NCBI GenBank assembly: GCA_035647435.1
Contig: DASRNM010000073.1
Coordinates: forward strand, 1-45,587
Source of the DNA: JAAZFZ01 sp035647435
GTDB taxonomy: Bacteria > Bacillota > Clostridia > Oscillospirales > Acutalibacteraceae
Reading direction: 5' to 3'
Length of the DNA stretch: 45,587 nt
In this document: positions 36,214-44,621 of the stretch, in pieces
How positions within the stretch are numbered: the first letter of the stretch is position 1
Layout: the number at the start of each line of letters is the position of its first letter
The notes under the pieces: generated by a model
What the model saw: the letters and a program-made list of their open reading frames with translations, nothing else
The model's database searches: none
Told to the model about the DNA's origin: nothing
Made by a program: the position numbers and the translations under genes

Positions 36214-36918
36214 ATGAATTGCTTTTATGACCTTCACATTCATTCGTGCCTTTCCCCGTGCGGAGAGAACGATATGACGCCCTATAATCTTGTCAACATG
36301 GCGAAGCTTAAAGGGCTTGATATTATTGCGTTGACGGACCACAACACCTGCAAAAACTGTCCTGCCGCAATTAAGGCTGGGGAAGAAGCGGGCATTGTTG
36401 TTGTGCCCGGAATGGAGCTATGCACCTCTGAAGAAGTTCACATTATCTGCTTGTTTGGTGAATTGAAAGAGGCGATGAATTTTTCTGCTTATGTTGAGCA
36501 AAATATCATTAAAATTAAAAACCGTGAAGATATTTTTGGTGAACAACTTGTTATGGACAGCAAAGATAATATAACGGGGAAAATCGATTATCTTTTGACA
36601 ACCGCAAGCAATATATCAGTTTCAAATGTTGTTCAGACAGTTAATGAATTCGGTGGGATATGCTACCCTGCACATATTGATAGGAAATCGTACAGCGTAA
36701 TTTCAAACCTCGGCAGCATCACCTCTGAAATGGGGTTCAGCGCGGCAGAGATTTCAAACAACGGAAATCTTGAGGATTGTTTGCAAAAGTACCCGATTTT
36801 AAGGTCAATGAGGATTATGAATAGCTCCGATGCACACAGTCTTGAAATGATAAGCGAGGCCGAAAAAAGCATTGAGCTTGAAGAGTGCAGTGCAAGGGGA
36901 TTGATAAAGTTGTTTTAG
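36214..36918 (+). CDS. PHP-domain phosphoesterase
   Basis: 234 residues. Metal-binding motifs of the PHP fold: DLHIHSCLSPCGENDM at the start, ALTDHNTCKNC, a later PAHIDRKSYS and NSSDAHSLEM. PHP proteins hydrolyse phosphate esters with a trinuclear metal centre. GGAG is 6 nt before the ATG at 36214; the frame extends upstream into the DRTGG gene but has no better start. Last gene of the signalling operon. It may remove a phosphate set by the RsbW-like ATPase or act on a small phosphorylated metabolite; neither is shown. Confidence 0.85.
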   Translation: MNCFYDLHIHSCLSPCGENDMTPYNLVNMAKLKGLDIIALTDHNTCKNCPAAIKAGEEAGIVVVPGMELCTSEEVHIICLFGELKEAMNFSAYVEQNIIKIKNREDIFGEQLVMDSKDNITGKIDYLLTTASNISVSNVVQTVNEFGGICYPAHIDRKSYSVISNLGSITSEMGFSAAEISNNGNLEDCLQKYPILRSMRIMNSSDAHSLEMISEAEKSIELEECSARGLIKLF

Positions 36919-37009
36919 ATCACAAAAACCAACTAATTCTATAAAAAATTACTGCAAACAATTTGTGCTGTAAACCGATAAAAAAGTAGCTTTTCTTATA
37001 TACATATGT

Positions 37010-37015
37010 TATAAT
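37010..37015 (+). promoter_or_regulatory. Probable -10 box of the hnd operon
   Basis: TATAAT at 37010-37015, with a poor -35 (TAGCTT at 36987-36992, 17-bp spacer). The weak -35 is consistent with activator control. Confidence 0.45.
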
Positions 37016-37035
37016 ATCGTTAATTGCGACAATGG

Positions 37036-37079
37036 CGATATCTTGATCGTTTACCGTTAGCATTTAACGGTGTTTTTTT
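37036..37079 (+). terminator. Attenuator-like terminator in the hnd operon leader
   Basis: ACCGTTA (37053-37059) pairs with TAACGGT (37065-37071) and seven T follow (37073-37079). A smaller hairpin (CGAT...ATCG) lies just before. It sits after a -10 box and 60 bp before the hndA start, so it could attenuate the operon, or simply end the PHP operon. Confidence 0.65.
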
Positions 37080-37138
37080 GTAAGAAATCGCCTAATGAGT
37101 TGCTTATAGGCTCTATTTTTGAAGGAGGAAATGACTTA

Positions 37139-37636
37139 ATGCTCAAAAAAGTGTCAAAAATCCCGTTCAAGGGTACGACAGAGCAAGAGGCTCGGCTAAA
37201 AACAGCTATAGCGGAGAGCAAACATGACAAAAGCTTGATTATGCATGTAATGCAACAAGCGCAGCTTATCTACGGTTATTTGCCGTTTGAAGTTCAGGTC
37301 ATGATAGCACAGGGCATGGATATTCCGCTTGAAAAGGTTTACGGAGTTTCCACGTTTTACGCCCAGTTTAAGCTCTCGCCGTCAGGTAAATACAACATAT
37401 CGGTCTGCCTTGGCACGGCATGTTATGTTAAAGGTGCACAGGAGGTGCTTGACAAAATCGTTGAGATTTTAGGCATAGGACCGGATGAATGCACAAAAGA
37501 CACAAAGTTTTCGATTGAGGCATGCCGTTGTATAGGTGCTTGCGGGCTTGCGCCCGTTATGACAATCAACGACGATGTTTATGGAAAACTGACCGTTGAC
37601 CAGATTGAAGGAATACTCAAAAAATATAAGGATTGA
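37139..37636 (+). CDS. hndA: Hydrogenase NuoE-like [2Fe-2S] subunit
   Basis: 165 residues. A thioredoxin-like [2Fe-2S] domain with cysteines in SVCLGTACYVKGA and EACRCIGACGLAPVM, preceded by a four-helix N-terminus (HVMQQAQLIYGYLPFEVQVMIAQ, YGVSTFYAQF). Matches the 24-kDa subunit of complex I and HndA/HydC of multimeric [FeFe] hydrogenases, where it wires electrons near the NAD(P)H site. GGAGG lies 10 nt before the ATG at 37139; upstream in-frame starts from 37070 fall in the terminator. First gene of the catalytic operon. Confidence 0.93.
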   Translation: MLKKVSKIPFKGTTEQEARLKTAIAESKHDKSLIMHVMQQAQLIYGYLPFEVQVMIAQGMDIPLEKVYGVSTFYAQFKLSPSGKYNISVCLGTACYVKGAQEVLDKIVEILGIGPDECTKDTKFSIEACRCIGACGLAPVMTINDDVYGKLTVDQIEGILKKYKD

Positions 37637-37639
37637 GTT

Positions 37640-38194
37640 ATGAAGGAATTATCCTTAAACATTCTTGATGTTGCGCAAAATTCGGTTCGAGCGGGTGCTA
37701 CTTTGATTGAAATTGAAATTATCGAAGACACCGGCAAAAACGAAATGCTAATCGGCATTTATGACAACGGAAGCGGAATGTCAGTCGAACAGGTCAAAAG
37801 GGTAATGGACCCGTTTTATACCACTCGTACCACACGAAAGGTGGGTATGGGCATCCCGCTGTTCAAAATGGCGGCGGAGATGACGGGCGGTTCACTCGAA
37901 ATCTTTTCTCGGAAAAACGAAGGGACAAGATTTACCGCAAGGTTTAAAACCGACAGCATAGACTTTACCCCTCTTGGGGACATGTGCTCAACGGTGACAA
38001 TGCTCATTATAATGAACACGGACAGAGACTTTGTTTATTCCCGAAGTATCGACGAAAAAAACTTTGAGCTTGATACAAGGCAGATGAAAAGCATTCTCGA
38101 TGGTGTTTCTCTCAATGAGCCAGAGGTAGTAGAGTGGATGAAGGATTATATTAACGAACAGACACAAATAATCAGTGGAGGTGTTAAGTTATGA
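37640..38194 (+). CDS. GHKL-type ATPase domain protein in the hnd operon
   Basis: 184 residues. N-box LNILDVAQNSVRAGA, G1 IYDNGSGMSVEQV, and GMGIPLFKMAAEMTGG as the G2 box: a histidine-kinase-like ATP-binding fold with no dimerisation or sensor domain. It starts 3 bp after hndA and overlaps hndB by 4 bp, so it is firmly inside the hydrogenase operon. Homologues in the same place are known in clostridial hydrogenase clusters; whether it phosphorylates a regulator or helps assemble the enzyme is unknown. The tail (EPEVVEWMKDYINEQ) has no metal motif. Confidence 0.85.
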   Translation: MKELSLNILDVAQNSVRAGATLIEIEIIEDTGKNEMLIGIYDNGSGMSVEQVKRVMDPFYTTRTTRKVGMGIPLFKMAAEMTGGSLEIFSRKNEGTRFTARFKTDSIDFTPLGDMCSTVTMLIIMNTDRDFVYSRSIDEKNFELDTRQMKSILDGVSLNEPEVVEWMKDYINEQTQIISGGVKL

Positions 38195-38562
38195 AAACAC
38201 TTGCAGAATTAAATGAAATCAGAGAAAAAGCAAGGGCGAAAATGACAATTAGAGAAGATAGATCCGAAGTTGTTCGTGTTGTTGTCGGTATGGCAACCTG
38301 TGGAATAGCTGCCGGAGCACGCCCTGTTCTCAATAAATTTGTTGAGGAAGTTTCAAGAAGAAAGCTAAAGAATATAACAGTTACCCAAACAGGCTGTATA
38401 GGCATTTGTCAATATGAGCCGATTGTTGAAGTTCACGAAGAAGGCAAAGAAAAGGTAACTTATATTAAAATGAGCGCCGAAAAGGTTGCAAGAGTTGTCA
38501 ATGAGCATTTGGTCAACGGCAATGTTGTTTCGGAATTTACAATTGGCGCAGTTACTAAATAA
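38191..38562 (+). CDS. hndB: Hydrogenase ferredoxin-like [2Fe-2S] subunit
   Basis: 123 residues. The thioredoxin-like ferredoxin pattern GMATCGIAAGARPVL near 34 and TQTGCIGICQYEPIVEV near 66 matches HndB. I see three cysteines in the cluster region (37, 69, 73); the usual fourth is not evident. In Desulfovibrio fructosovorans HndABCD the HndB protein is part of the enzyme. Between the ATPase and HndC genes, with the next gene 13 bp downstream. Confidence 0.88.
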   Translation: MKTLAELNEIREKARAKMTIREDRSEVVRVVVGMATCGIAAGARPVLNKFVEEVSRRKLKNITVTQTGCIGICQYEPIVEVHEEGKEKVTYIKMSAEKVARVVNEHLVNGNVVSEFTIGAVTK

Positions 38563-38574
38563 GGAGGTAAAACA

Positions 38575-40362
38575 ATGTATCGAGCTCATGTTCTTGTTTG
38601 CGGCGGTACCGGTTGTGTCTCCTCAAACAGCATGCAAGTAATAGAGGCCATGGAGGCAGAGATAGCCGAAAAAGGTCTTGATAAAGAAATCAAAGTTATA
38701 CAAACGGGCTGTTTTGGGCTGTGCGCACTAGGTCCGATTATGATAGTCTACCCCGAAGGTTGTTTTTACAGTCAGGTCAAAGTTGGGGATGTTCCCGAAA
38801 TTGTTGAGGAGCACCTACTCAAGGGCCGCCCTGTAAAACGTCTGCTTTATGACGAAACCGTCAAGGAAGACATTATTGAATCACTTAATAAAACAGATTT
38901 CTATAAAAAGCAAAAGAGAATTGCATTGCGAAACTGTGGTGTTATAAACCCCGAAAGTTTTGAAGAATACATAGCAATGGATGGGTATCAAGCCCTGGGC
39001 AAGTGTCTCACGGAGCTTGCGCCCGAAGAGGTTATAAAAATTATCAAGGATTCTGGGCTAAGAGGCAGAGGCGGAGGAGGATTTCCAGCAGGTTTAAAGT
39101 GGGAGTTTACCTCAAAGAATAGTGCAGACCAGAAATATGTAGTATGTAACGCCGACGAGGGAGACCCCGGTGCATTTATGGACCGTTCAGTTCTTGAAGG
39201 CGACCCTCATTGCATAATCGAGGCAATGACAATCTGTGGTTACGCAACGGGTGCAACCGAAGGTTACATTTATGTGCGGGCGGAGTACCCCATAGCTGTC
39301 AACAGGTTGGAGATAGCTATTGAACAAGCAAAAAAATCCGGACTTTTAGGCAAAAACATTTTTGATTCCGGTTTTGATTTTGACTTGCACATCAGGCTTG
39401 GCGCAGGCGCATTTGTCTGCGGTGAGGAGACTGCTCTCATGACTTCAATCGAGGGCAACAGAGGTGAGCCTCGTCCTCGTCCGCCATATCCTGCGGTTAA
39501 GGGCTTGTTTGGCAAACCAACAACGGAGAACAATGTTGAAACATTTGCGAATATACCCCAAATTATTCTTCATGGTGCAGAAAAATTTGCATCATTGGGA
39601 ACAGAACGTTCAAAAGGCACGAAGGTTTTTGCCCTTGGTGGGAATATTAAAAACACAGGCCTTGTTGAAATCCCAATGGGAACAACATTGCGCGAGATTG
39701 TTGAAGAAATCGGTGGTGGCATACCAAATGGTAAAAAGTTCAAGGCAGCACAGACTGGTGGGCCTTCGGGCGGATGTATACCTGCATCACTGATTGACAC
39801 AGAAATTGATTATGACAACTTGACTGCAATCGGGTGCATGATGGGCTCGGGCGGACTCATTGTCATGGACGAAGACAGCTGTATGGTTGACATTGCAAAA
39901 TTCTTCCTTGAGTTTACGGTTGACGAGTCTTGTGGAAAATGTTCACCCTGCCGTATAGGCACAAAGCGTATGCTCGAGCTGCTCAACAAAATCACAGAAG
40001 GCAGCGCGACGATGGAAGACCTTGAGAAACTCGAGGAGCTTGCATACTATGTTAAAGAAAATTCTCTGTGCGGTTTGGGGCAAACTGCTCCTAACCCCGT
40101 GCTTTCAACACTTAGATTTTTTAGAGATGAGTATATTGCGCATATCAGAGACAAAAAATGTCCTGCGGGCGTTTGCAAATCATTGCTCAACTACTTTATT
40201 ATCGAAGATAAATGCAGAGGTTGCACCGCTTGCGTTAGGGCTTGCCCTGTCGGAGCAATTTCCGGCACAGTCAAGCAACCGCATATTATTGATTTGGACA
40301 AGTGTATAAAATGCGGCGCATGTATGACGAAATGTAAGTTTAACGCCATTATTAAGAAATAA
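38575..40362 (+). CDS. hndC: Hydrogenase NuoF-like flavin/NAD(P)H subunit
   Basis: 595 residues. An N-terminal [2Fe-2S] thioredoxin-like domain (C9, C14, C46, C50), then the flavin and NAD(P)H region (SGLRGRGGGGFPAGLKWEF, CNADEGDPGAFMDR, CGEETALMTSIEGNRGEPRP), a [4Fe-4S] site (SCGKCSPCRIGTKRM), and two C-terminal [4Fe-4S] ferredoxin motifs (CRGCTACVRACP, CIKCGACMTKCK). This is the subunit where NAD(P)H is oxidised or reduced and, in bifurcating enzymes, where electrons are split. GGAGG lies before the ATG. All motifs are intact. Confidence 0.94.
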   Translation: MYRAHVLVCGGTGCVSSNSMQVIEAMEAEIAEKGLDKEIKVIQTGCFGLCALGPIMIVYPEGCFYSQVKVGDVPEIVEEHLLKGRPVKRLLYDETVKEDIIESLNKTDFYKKQKRIALRNCGVINPESFEEYIAMDGYQALGKCLTELAPEEVIKIIKDSGLRGRGGGGFPAGLKWEFTSKNSADQKYVVCNADEGDPGAFMDRSVLEGDPHCIIEAMTICGYATGATEGYIYVRAEYPIAVNRLEIAIEQAKKSGLLGKNIFDSGFDFDLHIRLGAGAFVCGEETALMTSIEGNRGEPRPRPPYPAVKGLFGKPTTENNVETFANIPQIILHGAEKFASLGTERSKGTKVFALGGNIKNTGLVEIPMGTTLREIVEEIGGGIPNGKKFKAAQTGGPSGGCIPASLIDTEIDYDNLTAIGCMMGSGGLIVMDEDSCMVDIAKFFLEFTVDESCGKCSPCRIGTKRMLELLNKITEGSATMEDLEKLEELAYYVKENSLCGLGQTAPNPVLSTLRFFRDEYIAHIRDKKCPAGVCKSLLNYFIIEDKCRGCTACVRACPVGAISGTVKQPHIIDLDKCIKCGACMTKCKFNAIIKK

Positions 40363-40381
40363 CGAAAGGAGTGTGCCACAA

Positions 40382-42130
40382 ATGGGAAAAGCAATGGTTA
40401 ATATAAAAATAAACGGCATGCCCTTAAGCGTACCGGCAGAAATGACGATTCTTGAAGCCGCTAGAACTGTGGGCATTGAAATACCAACTCTTTGCTATCT
40501 TAAAGAGATAAATGAAATCGGAGCCTGCCGTATTTGTATGGTTGAGGTCAAAGGGATGAAAAACCCCGTTACGGCCTGCGTCTATCCGGTCAATGAGGGT
40601 ATGGAGGTTTTTACAAACACCGAAAAGGTGAGGCAGAGCAGAAAAACAACGCTTGAGCTTATTCTCTCAACGCATGACAGGAGTTGTCTGTCATGTGTTC
40701 GTAGTGGAACATGCGAGCTTCAGCAGCTTTGCAAGGAGTTCGGCGTTGATAATGAAACGCGCTATGAGGGCGAAAACCCGCAATACGACTTTGATGATTC
40801 GGCGGCGCATATGATAAGGGACAACAATAAATGTATCCTTTGCCGTCGTTGTGTTGCTGCTTGTGACAATCAGGATATATCCGTCATAGGTACAAATGCA
40901 AGAGGGTTTGACACACATATAAGCTCTGCGTTCGATAAGGACCTTGCGGATGTTTCATGTATATCCTGCGGTCAGTGTATTGTTAATTGCCCGACAGGTG
41001 CATTGTCTGAGAAGGACGATACTTCAAAGGTGCTTGAGGCAATAAACGACCCCGAAAAATTCGTTGTGGTTCAGACTGCTCCATCAATCCGTGTAACACT
41101 CGGGGAGTGTTTCGGTATGCAACTTGGTTCTAATGTACAGGGCAAAATGGTTGCTGCGTTGCGCCGTTTAGGTTTTGACAAGGTTTTTGATACTGACTTT
41201 GCAGCTGACCTGACAATTATCGAGGAGGCAAATGAGCTTTTGGATAGAATCCAAAATGGCGGCACTCTGCCGATGATTACATCTTGTTCGCCTGGTTGGA
41301 TTAAATATTGCGAGCATTATTACCCAGAACAAATCAGCCACCTTTCATCTTGCAAATCTCCACAACAGATGTTCGGTGCAACAATAAAAACATGGTATGC
41401 TCAAAAAATGGGCATTGACCCGTCAAAAATTGTCGTTGTCGGCATAATGCCTTGTACTGCAAAGAAATTTGAAACACAGCGTGATGACCAAAGTGCTTCA
41501 GGTTATCTCGATGTTGATGTTGCAATCACAACGAGAGAGCTTGGCAGAATGATTGAGAGTGCTGGCATATACTTCCGACATCTTCCTGACGAGGAGTTTG
41601 ACAATCCTTTAGGAGAGGCAACAGGCGCCGCAGTTATTTTTGGTGCAACAGGCGGTGTTATGGAGGCGGCTTTGCGTACCGCAGTTGAAAGACTGACGGG
41701 TGAGGAGCTTGAATCCCTTGATTTCACTGATGTTAGAGGCATGGAGGGTATTAAGGAAGCCACATACAATGTCGCCGGCATGGATATTAATGTCTGCGCG
41801 GCAAGTGGAATTTCAAATGCTAAAAAGATTATGGAAAAGGTCAAGAACGGCACTTCGGACTATCACTTCATCGAGATTATGGGTTGCCCGGGTGGTTGTG
41901 TAAATGGCGGCGGTCAGCCTATACAGCACGCTGTTGTCAGAAACTTTGTTGACTTAGCGGGAATTAGATCTGCTTCTCTTTATAAAGCGGACAAGAACTT
42001 GCCCGTGCGAAAGTCACATGAAAGCCCTGCAATTAAGCAAGTTTATAAAGAATTTTTCGGTGAGCCAGGCAGTCGTAAAGCACATGAGGTTCTTCACACA
42101 TCTTATGTGGCAAGGCCAAAATACAAATAA
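40382..42130 (+). CDS. hndD: Catalytic [FeFe]-hydrogenase subunit
   Basis: 582 residues. N-terminal [2Fe-2S] (C38, C49, C52, C66), His98/C102/C105/C111 [4Fe-4S], two ferredoxin-type [4Fe-4S] motifs (C151-C161, C193-C203), then the H-cluster: L1 TSCSPGW (300-306), L2 MPCTAK (C358) and L3 GCPGGCVNGGGQP (C502, C506). The L1 motif has Ser where TSCCPxW enzymes have a second Cys, a variant common in multimeric NAD(P)-linked hydrogenases. It makes or uses H2 at the H-cluster. AAAGGAG is 10 nt before the ATG at 40382. Maturases HydE/F/G are not in this window. Confidence 0.94.
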   Translation: MGKAMVNIKINGMPLSVPAEMTILEAARTVGIEIPTLCYLKEINEIGACRICMVEVKGMKNPVTACVYPVNEGMEVFTNTEKVRQSRKTTLELILSTHDRSCLSCVRSGTCELQQLCKEFGVDNETRYEGENPQYDFDDSAAHMIRDNNKCILCRRCVAACDNQDISVIGTNARGFDTHISSAFDKDLADVSCISCGQCIVNCPTGALSEKDDTSKVLEAINDPEKFVVVQTAPSIRVTLGECFGMQLGSNVQGKMVAALRRLGFDKVFDTDFAADLTIIEEANELLDRIQNGGTLPMITSCSPGWIKYCEHYYPEQISHLSSCKSPQQMFGATIKTWYAQKMGIDPSKIVVVGIMPCTAKKFETQRDDQSASGYLDVDVAITTRELGRMIESAGIYFRHLPDEEFDNPLGEATGAAVIFGATGGVMEAALRTAVERLTGEELESLDFTDVRGMEGIKEATYNVAGMDINVCAASGISNAKKIMEKVKNGTSDYHFIEIMGCPGGCVNGGGQPIQHAVVRNFVDLAGIRSASLYKADKNLPVRKSHESPAIKQVYKEFFGEPGSRKAHEVLHTSYVARPKYK

Positions 42131-42144
42131 CAATTTAATAATAA

Positions 42145-42184
42145 GGGCTGTTTCAAGCATATTATAATGTTGAAACAGCCCTTT
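42145..42184 (+). terminator. Terminator of the hnd operon
   Basis: GGGCTGTTTCAA (42145-42156) pairs with TTGAAACAGCCC (42170-42181) over 12 bp, then TTT. The loop holds a TATAAT (42162-42167 region) that could also serve the next gene. Confidence 0.88.
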
Positions 42185-42211
42185 ATCATTATAAAAAAGG
42201 AGTGTGTGTCA

Positions 42212-43009
42212 ATGAAGAGAAAGAAACCCTCAAGAAAGCTAATTTTTGAAAGAAAGTTTTTGCGTATCATATCGCCGGCTGTTCAAAAAATATGTGAGCC
42301 GCCAAAGCTATCCAAAATAAAGCGGGCACTTTTTATTCAGCCACACCCAGATGATAACCAGATAGGTGCGGGCGGAACAATTGCATGGCTTGTCGATATT
42401 GGCGTTGAGGTTTATGAATTGACTGTTTTAGACGACAGATACACAGACCTTACGTATTCAGGAGAGGGGCTAACAGTTCGTCAAAAGGAGGCGCTTGACG
42501 CTCAGAAATGCCTTGGCATGAAGGATGCTGGATTTTTGGGTTTTTGTGACAGAACAAAGGCGAGCGCAAGGGAAATATCTGAAAAAATTGTTGAAGTAAT
42601 AAGAGAAATCAAGCCCGATGCTGTTTTTACAGTTGACTCAAACCTTGAAAATGAATTTCACGAGGACCATATAAAAGTAGGGCAAGCGGTGAAATATGCC
42701 TGTATGGACTCAACGTTTGATTTTTACCCAGAGTTTGTCGATAATAAGCCACGAGAGGACATATGGACAGTAAAAACAATTGCGTTTTACTATACCGATA
42801 AGCCGAACACAGTTGCGGATATTTCCGAATACGAAGAAAAGAAAATGGAGTCGATGCGTTGCCACAAATCTCAAATGGTGCCGGGATTCCAGAATTTAAT
42901 TAAGCTTCAGGCCCAGCAGTTTGCTGTTGAAACACAATACGACAGCGTAGAGGTTCTAAGAGTGGTTTCTTCTATGCACACCCATTGCTTTAATTTTCCC
43001 GTTGGGTAA
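42212..43009 (+). CDS. PIG-L/LmbE-family N-acetyl deacetylase
   Basis: 265 residues. The zinc motif HPDDNQIGAGG near residue 44 with the partner His in EFHEDHIKVGQAV near 150 marks the PIG-L fold, whose members remove acetyl groups from N-acetylglucosaminides and related amino sugars. A basic N-terminus (KRKKPSRKLIFERKF) precedes the domain; no signal peptide. AAGGAG lies 9 nt before the ATG at 42212. Monocistronic: it lies between two terminators. Substrate unknown. Confidence 0.88.
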   Translation: MKRKKPSRKLIFERKFLRIISPAVQKICEPPKLSKIKRALFIQPHPDDNQIGAGGTIAWLVDIGVEVYELTVLDDRYTDLTYSGEGLTVRQKEALDAQKCLGMKDAGFLGFCDRTKASAREISEKIVEVIREIKPDAVFTVDSNLENEFHEDHIKVGQAVKYACMDSTFDFYPEFVDNKPREDIWTVKTIAFYYTDKPNTVADISEYEEKKMESMRCHKSQMVPGFQNLIKLQAQQFAVETQYDSVEVLRVVSSMHTHCFNFPVG

Positions 43010-43040
43010 GATGTTTTAAATATCATTAAATTAAATTAAA

Positions 43041-43078
43041 ACAGCCCCTTTGATATTCGCATCAAAGGGGCTGTGAGA
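43041..43078. terminator. Bidirectional terminator between PIG-L and dinB genes
   Basis: ACAGCCCCTTTGAT (43041-43054) pairs with ATCAAAGGGGCTGT (43061-43074) over 14 bp with T/A-rich flanks on both sides. Confidence 0.9.
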
Positions 43079-43151
43079 TTTTAAAATGAATTTTTATCAA
43101 AGGATAGTAAATACTACTCATTGTTTTAATCTATCAATTGTATAAAACTAA

Positions 43152-44384
43152 TTATTTTACGTTAAAGCCCCATTGTTTCTTGAGGCTTTGATCTTTGATT
43201 CCAAAATCCATTAGAAGTGCTCTGACAACAGCATCTTCCCCATATTTATCTCTTATGTTCTCAACGATTGTTTCAAGACGGTCAAGCTTTTCAAGCTTTT
43301 GATGGTCATGCTCAAAGGTCAACTGAAAGCTTTCACTTTCACCAACAAGCTCGCAAGCTCTTATCCCAATTGAGCGAATGTTTTGCTTCCAATGCAAATG
43401 CTTCGTGAAAAGCTCCATAGCCGTGCAAGTGAGGATATATGACAGCCTCGTGGGTGAGGAAAGTCGTTTTTGGTGCTCCTTAATGTTCAGCTGTGAATCA
43501 CGTATAGTTATCTGGACGGTGCCTGCCATCGCACCATTTTTGCGTAAGGAATGCATGACACTTTCGGAAAGTGAAAAAAAGACTCTTTTCACATCTGCGT
43601 CAGATTGCAAATCTTTTTTACAGGTAACGCTCCTGCCCACGCTTTTTGCGGGCGGTTGTTCAAAATCCATTAGAACAGGCGAATTGTCAAGCCCGTTTGC
43701 GTACTTCCATAGCGATTTGCCATGTTTTCCGAGAGCGCAGAATAAAACGCTTTCAGGTGCACGAGCAAGGTCGCCGATTGTAAAAATGCCGAGGGAGCGC
43801 AGTGATTTTTCTGTGCTTCGCCCGACTCCGAGCAGCGCACGTGCGTCAAGCGGCCACGCTCGCTGTTTGAAATTGTTTTTATCGAGAACGGTTACGGCAT
43901 CAGGCTTTTTCATGTCGCTGCCGAGTTTTGCAAAAATTTTGTTGAAGCTTACACCAACCGAGACAGTCAAACCAAGCTCATTTTTAACGGCACAGCGAAT
44001 CTTGTTCGCGATTTTTATACCGTCTCCAAAAAGCTTTTGGCTGCCCGTAACATCGAGCCAGCATTCATCTATTCCAAACGGCTCGACCATGTCGGTGTAG
44101 CGCTCATATATTGCCCTTGTTTGCCTTGAAAAATCAAGATATTTCTCATAGTGTGGGGGAAGAATAACAAGATTAGGGCATTTTTTCTTCGCTTGCCATA
44201 CTGCCTCTGCCGTTTTTACTCCAAAGCCTTTTGCAATATTGTTTTTTGCAAGAACTATACCGTGGCGCTCCTCGACGCTTCCGCATACGGCAACGGGCAA
44301 ATTGTCAAGGTCGTCTCTGTCAAGGCATTCAACAGAGGCAAAAAAACTATTCAAATCACAATGAAGAATAACCCTATCACCCAA
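43152..44384 (-). CDS. dinB: DNA polymerase IV (Y family)
   Basis: 411 residues. Catalytic Asp in VILHCDLNSFFASVE and the Asp-Glu of PFGIDECWLDVTG, then the helix-hairpin-helix (ALLGVGRSTEKSLRSLGI) and the little-finger domain (SVGRSVTCKKDL). It copies damaged DNA at the cost of accuracy. The TTG at 44384 has CTGGAG 8 nt upstream and gives a normal N-terminus; a frame to 44429 would run across the promoter and operator. The sequence ends without a clear beta-clamp box (the tail is KKQWGFNVK, with QLTFEHD earlier). SOS control is shown by its LexA box. Confidence 0.93.
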   Translation of the reverse strand: MGDRVILHCDLNSFFASVECLDRDDLDNLPVAVCGSVEERHGIVLAKNNIAKGFGVKTAEAVWQAKKKCPNLVILPPHYEKYLDFSRQTRAIYERYTDMVEPFGIDECWLDVTGSQKLFGDGIKIANKIRCAVKNELGLTVSVGVSFNKIFAKLGSDMKKPDAVTVLDKNNFKQRAWPLDARALLGVGRSTEKSLRSLGIFTIGDLARAPESVLFCALGKHGKSLWKYANGLDNSPVLMDFEQPPAKSVGRSVTCKKDLQSDADVKRVFFSLSESVMHSLRKNGAMAGTVQITIRDSQLNIKEHQKRLSSPTRLSYILTCTAMELFTKHLHWKQNIRSIGIRACELVGESESFQLTFEHDHQKLEKLDRLETIVENIRDKYGEDAVVRALLMDFGIKDQSLKKQWGFNVK

Positions 44385-44400
44385 TTTTCTCAACTCCAGC

Positions 44401-44414
44401 AGAACATTTGTTCT
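44401..44414 (-). promoter_or_regulatory. LexA (SOS) box of dinB
   Basis: AGAACATTTGTTCT is a perfect palindrome carrying the Gram-positive LexA core GAACnnnnGTTC. It lies just downstream of the -10 box, over the expected transcription start. Confidence 0.88.
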
Positions 44415-44417
44415 ATA

Positions 44418-44446
44418 ATTATAAAACAAATATCAAAGGAAGTCAA
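44418..44446 (-). promoter_or_regulatory. Promoter of dinB
   Basis: On the minus strand TTGACT (44446-44441), 17-bp spacer, TATAAT (44423-44418). Bound LexA at 44401-44414 would block it. Confidence 0.85.
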
Positions 44447-44555
44447 GGCGATTCACAAAGGGTTAAAAGACACTAAAGCCGAATTAAGTAGGGACGTGCC
44501 ACGCAAAAAAATCAATTCGCATATTAGAAAAAGAAGAAATCACCTTAGATTGATA

Positions 44556-44584
44556 TTGAATATTAACATTTTTAATGATATAAT
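44556..44584 (+). promoter_or_regulatory. Promoter of the sugar symporter gene
   Basis: TTGAAT (44556-44561), 17-bp spacer, TATAAT (44579-44584), about 38 bp before the start codon. Confidence 0.7.
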
Positions 44585-44621
44585 TTCATAAAATCTATTC
44601 AAGTTTAATAAAGAGGGTGCT

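Noticed and set aside
44151..44591. A plus-strand frame over the dinB start and promoter
   Set aside because: Overlaps the dinB coding region, promoter and LexA box on the other strand; no ribosome binding site or recognisable domain.
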